From contig CP065161.1 of the NCBI GenBank assembly GCA_015693905.1, forward strand, positions 868,001-932,000: a stretch of 64,000 bases of DNA, in the 5' to 3' direction. Shown piece by piece: positions 62,799 through 64,000 of the stretch. The DNA comes from Rhodobacterales bacterium HKCCA1288 (GTDB taxonomy: Bacteria; Pseudomonadota; Alphaproteobacteria; Rhodobacterales; Rhodobacteraceae). The notes below the pieces were generated by a model. The model ran no database searches, had not been told where the DNA came from, and saw nothing but the letters and a program-made list of their open reading frames with translations. Numbering within the stretch: the stretch's first letter is position 1; each line of letters opens with the position of its first letter. Both the position numbers and the translations under genes were made by a program.

Positions 62799-63896
62799 TT
62801 AGCCGATATGGAACAGGCTTTGGAAAAGGCGGGGGTCAAGGCTGGCCTGCTCAAACGTGGCGCCTTCGGTCAAGAGGCTAACTGCGTCATGACTGTGCAG
62901 GCTTTCTTGGTGGCTTGCCAAAACACGGAAATCGCCCACCCGTGGATCGGCTTGCAACTCGCCTGCGAAAAGGCGGGCCGCATCTTCCACAAAGATCGGG
63001 TTTGCCGCGTTTAATTCTGCGAAGGCTTGTTCATCCTCGCGTTTCACCATGACCTGCGTTTCTGTTGGCACAGCGCGGCGCGCCATCTCAATCAGGTCTT
63101 CAAACCACAAACACCCTGCGTCAGGGGCAATCTCGACCGAAATCCGCGCAACAGATCGCTGCGAATGCGGGGTGGCCAATTGCCCACGCGTGGCGCGCGC
63201 ATGTTCGCTCAATTCAAGCGAGCAGGGGCAGGTCGAAGAATAAACGTAATCCAGATGCACCAATTTCTGGCGCACCCCATCGCGCTCGACCAGTTCCAGC
63301 GCAATGTCATAATATTGATACCCCGAAAGACCAGACCGCAGGCTCTGCACCTTCATTGGGAAGGAAAGGCGCATTTGGATACGCGCATCAAAACTTTCGA
63401 GGTCGGATTTGTAATCATCAAGCGCAGCTTCGATCACCTCAAAGCTGAACGTCTTTTCGGTATGGGCATAGAAGCTGCGCATGATGCGGCTCATATTGAT
63501 GCCCTTTTTGCCCGCCTCTAGGCTGACGGTGCCCGTCACCGAAGTTTCCAGCATCACATCGCCATTGTCGCGGGTGTGATAGCGGATAGGCAGGCGGAAA
63601 TTGGAAATCCCCACATGTTGGATTTGACGCTTGGCCCCTTTAATCAGCGAGGCAGGGCCATTTTGAAGATCAGGAAGACCCGCCTTATAGGCTGCATCCA
63701 CTGTAAAATCCTGCGGATAGCTGCGCGAAAATTCGGGGTAATCTTGGGAGGGGGTCAAAAGTTTGGAGACCGCAGGATCAAGGGCGGCACGCTCCGCCAT
63801 GCTTGCGCTTTCCGCCCACTGTTTCAAAAGCGCCAAGGCCGCACGGGCCTCGTCTTGGGTTGGTTCACTCGCAACTGCACCAATATGGACGTTCAT
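62799..63896 (-). CDS. folE2: GTP cyclohydrolase FolE2
   Basis: This 365-residue enzyme makes 7,8-dihydroneopterin triphosphate from GTP, the first step of folate synthesis, in the family that replaces zinc-dependent FolE. Blocks: QHVGISNFRLPIRYHTR, MSRIMRSFYAHTEKTFSFEV and YSSTCPCSLELSEHARATRG (CPCS with conserved Cys). The ATG at 63896 has AGGGG upstream. FolE2 is not dependent on zinc; a Zur-like site could control it, but I saw none clearly in 63897-64000. Confidence 0.93.
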   Translation of the reverse strand: MNVHIGAVASEPTQDEARAALALLKQWAESASMAERAALDPAVSKLLTPSQDYPEFSRSYPQDFTVDAAYKAGLPDLQNGPASLIKGAKRQIQHVGISNFRLPIRYHTRDNGDVMLETSVTGTVSLEAGKKGINMSRIMRSFYAHTEKTFSFEVIEAALDDYKSDLESFDARIQMRLSFPMKVQSLRSGLSGYQYYDIALELVERDGVRQKLVHLDYVYSSTCPCSLELSEHARATRGQLATPHSQRSVARISVEIAPDAGCLWFEDLIEMARRAVPTETQVMVKREDEQAFAELNAANPIFVEDAARLFAGELQADPRVGDFRVLASHQESLHSHDAVSLLTEGATFEQASLDPRLFQSLFHIG

Positions 63897-64000
63897 CTCA
63901 TCACCCCTTCGGCCACGCGACCTTACCATCATATGGGTGTTGGTGCGCGGAATCCAAACTTGTTTTGTGAATAGTTTACGATTGTGAACGCCCAACGGAT

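Overview
The window looks like a chromosomal piece of an alphaproteobacterium of the Rhodobacterales (Roseobacter-like). The reasons are moderately high GC with strong codon bias, a monomeric NADP-isocitrate dehydrogenase, a fused-AB Mrp antiporter operon, an NAD-dependent fds formate dehydrogenase operon, FolE2, a DmdA-like GcvT-family enzyme, and several short alphaproteobacterial operons. The assignment is an inference from gene content; no 16S gene is present.

Layout. 1-0.83 kb: two overlapping small hypothetical genes, the second with an STGPKT...HGLS motif. 0.9-11.0 kb (minus strand): a fused epimerase/sugar transferase, icd, an AEC transporter, a PhnP-like hydrolase, tatD, holB, tmk, a D-Ala-D-Ala carboxypeptidase and a SPOR lipoprotein. 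11.18-15.9 kb: tRNA-Ser(TGA) followed by the remnant of a small integrative element (tyrosine integrase, a hypothetical gene, two AlpA-like regulators, a DUF3631-like ATPase). The ATPase gene is split by a complete 1194-bp IS3-family element with a 5-bp target duplication; its two halves rejoin in frame. 15.98-23.6 kb: a large RTX-repeat protein and a large autotransporter, both on the minus strand. 23.8-25.7 kb: a DmdA-like enzyme with an Lrp/AsnC regulator. 25.8-28.1 kb (plus strand): a DCC thiol protein, a small exported protein, psd and pssA. 28.1-34.1 kb (minus): mrpAB-C-D-E-F-G. 34.4-35.5 kb: a GT8-like protein. 35.5-42.5 kb (minus): fdsG-fdsB-fdsA-fdhD-fdsD with a LysR gene. 42.6-47.9 kb (minus): a polyamine-type ABC importer whose two permeases are both larger than usual. 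48.2-50.0 kb: an MsbA-like exporter. 50.0-52.0 kb (minus): an EF-hand protein, an ECF sigma factor, a membrane protein and a periplasmic metal-sensor-like protein. 52.2-56.0 kb (plus): DUF983, NUDIX, pepN. 55.9-57.3 kb (minus): a lysozyme-like lipoprotein and a DUF1624 membrane protein. 57.4-61.1 kb: gatB, bolA (minus), a DnaJ-domain protein and a BaiN-like flavoprotein. 61.1-63.9 kb (minus): trkH and folE2, with a candidate small RNA between them.

How the genes work together. psd and pssA form a phosphatidylethanolamine synthesis pair. holB/tmk/tatD and the carboxypeptidase form a housekeeping cluster. Mrp and TrkH serve Na+/K+/H+ homeostasis. fds supplies NADH from formate. The pot-like importer brings in polyamines or related cations. 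The autotransporter and RTX protein are probable surface or secreted adhesins. The accessory region most worth a second look is 11.2-15.9 kb. It has paired TGTCCCC repeats near both ends (possible integrase arm sites) and an IS-interrupted gene that would encode an ATPase-like domain followed by a zinc ribbon and a terminal membrane helix.
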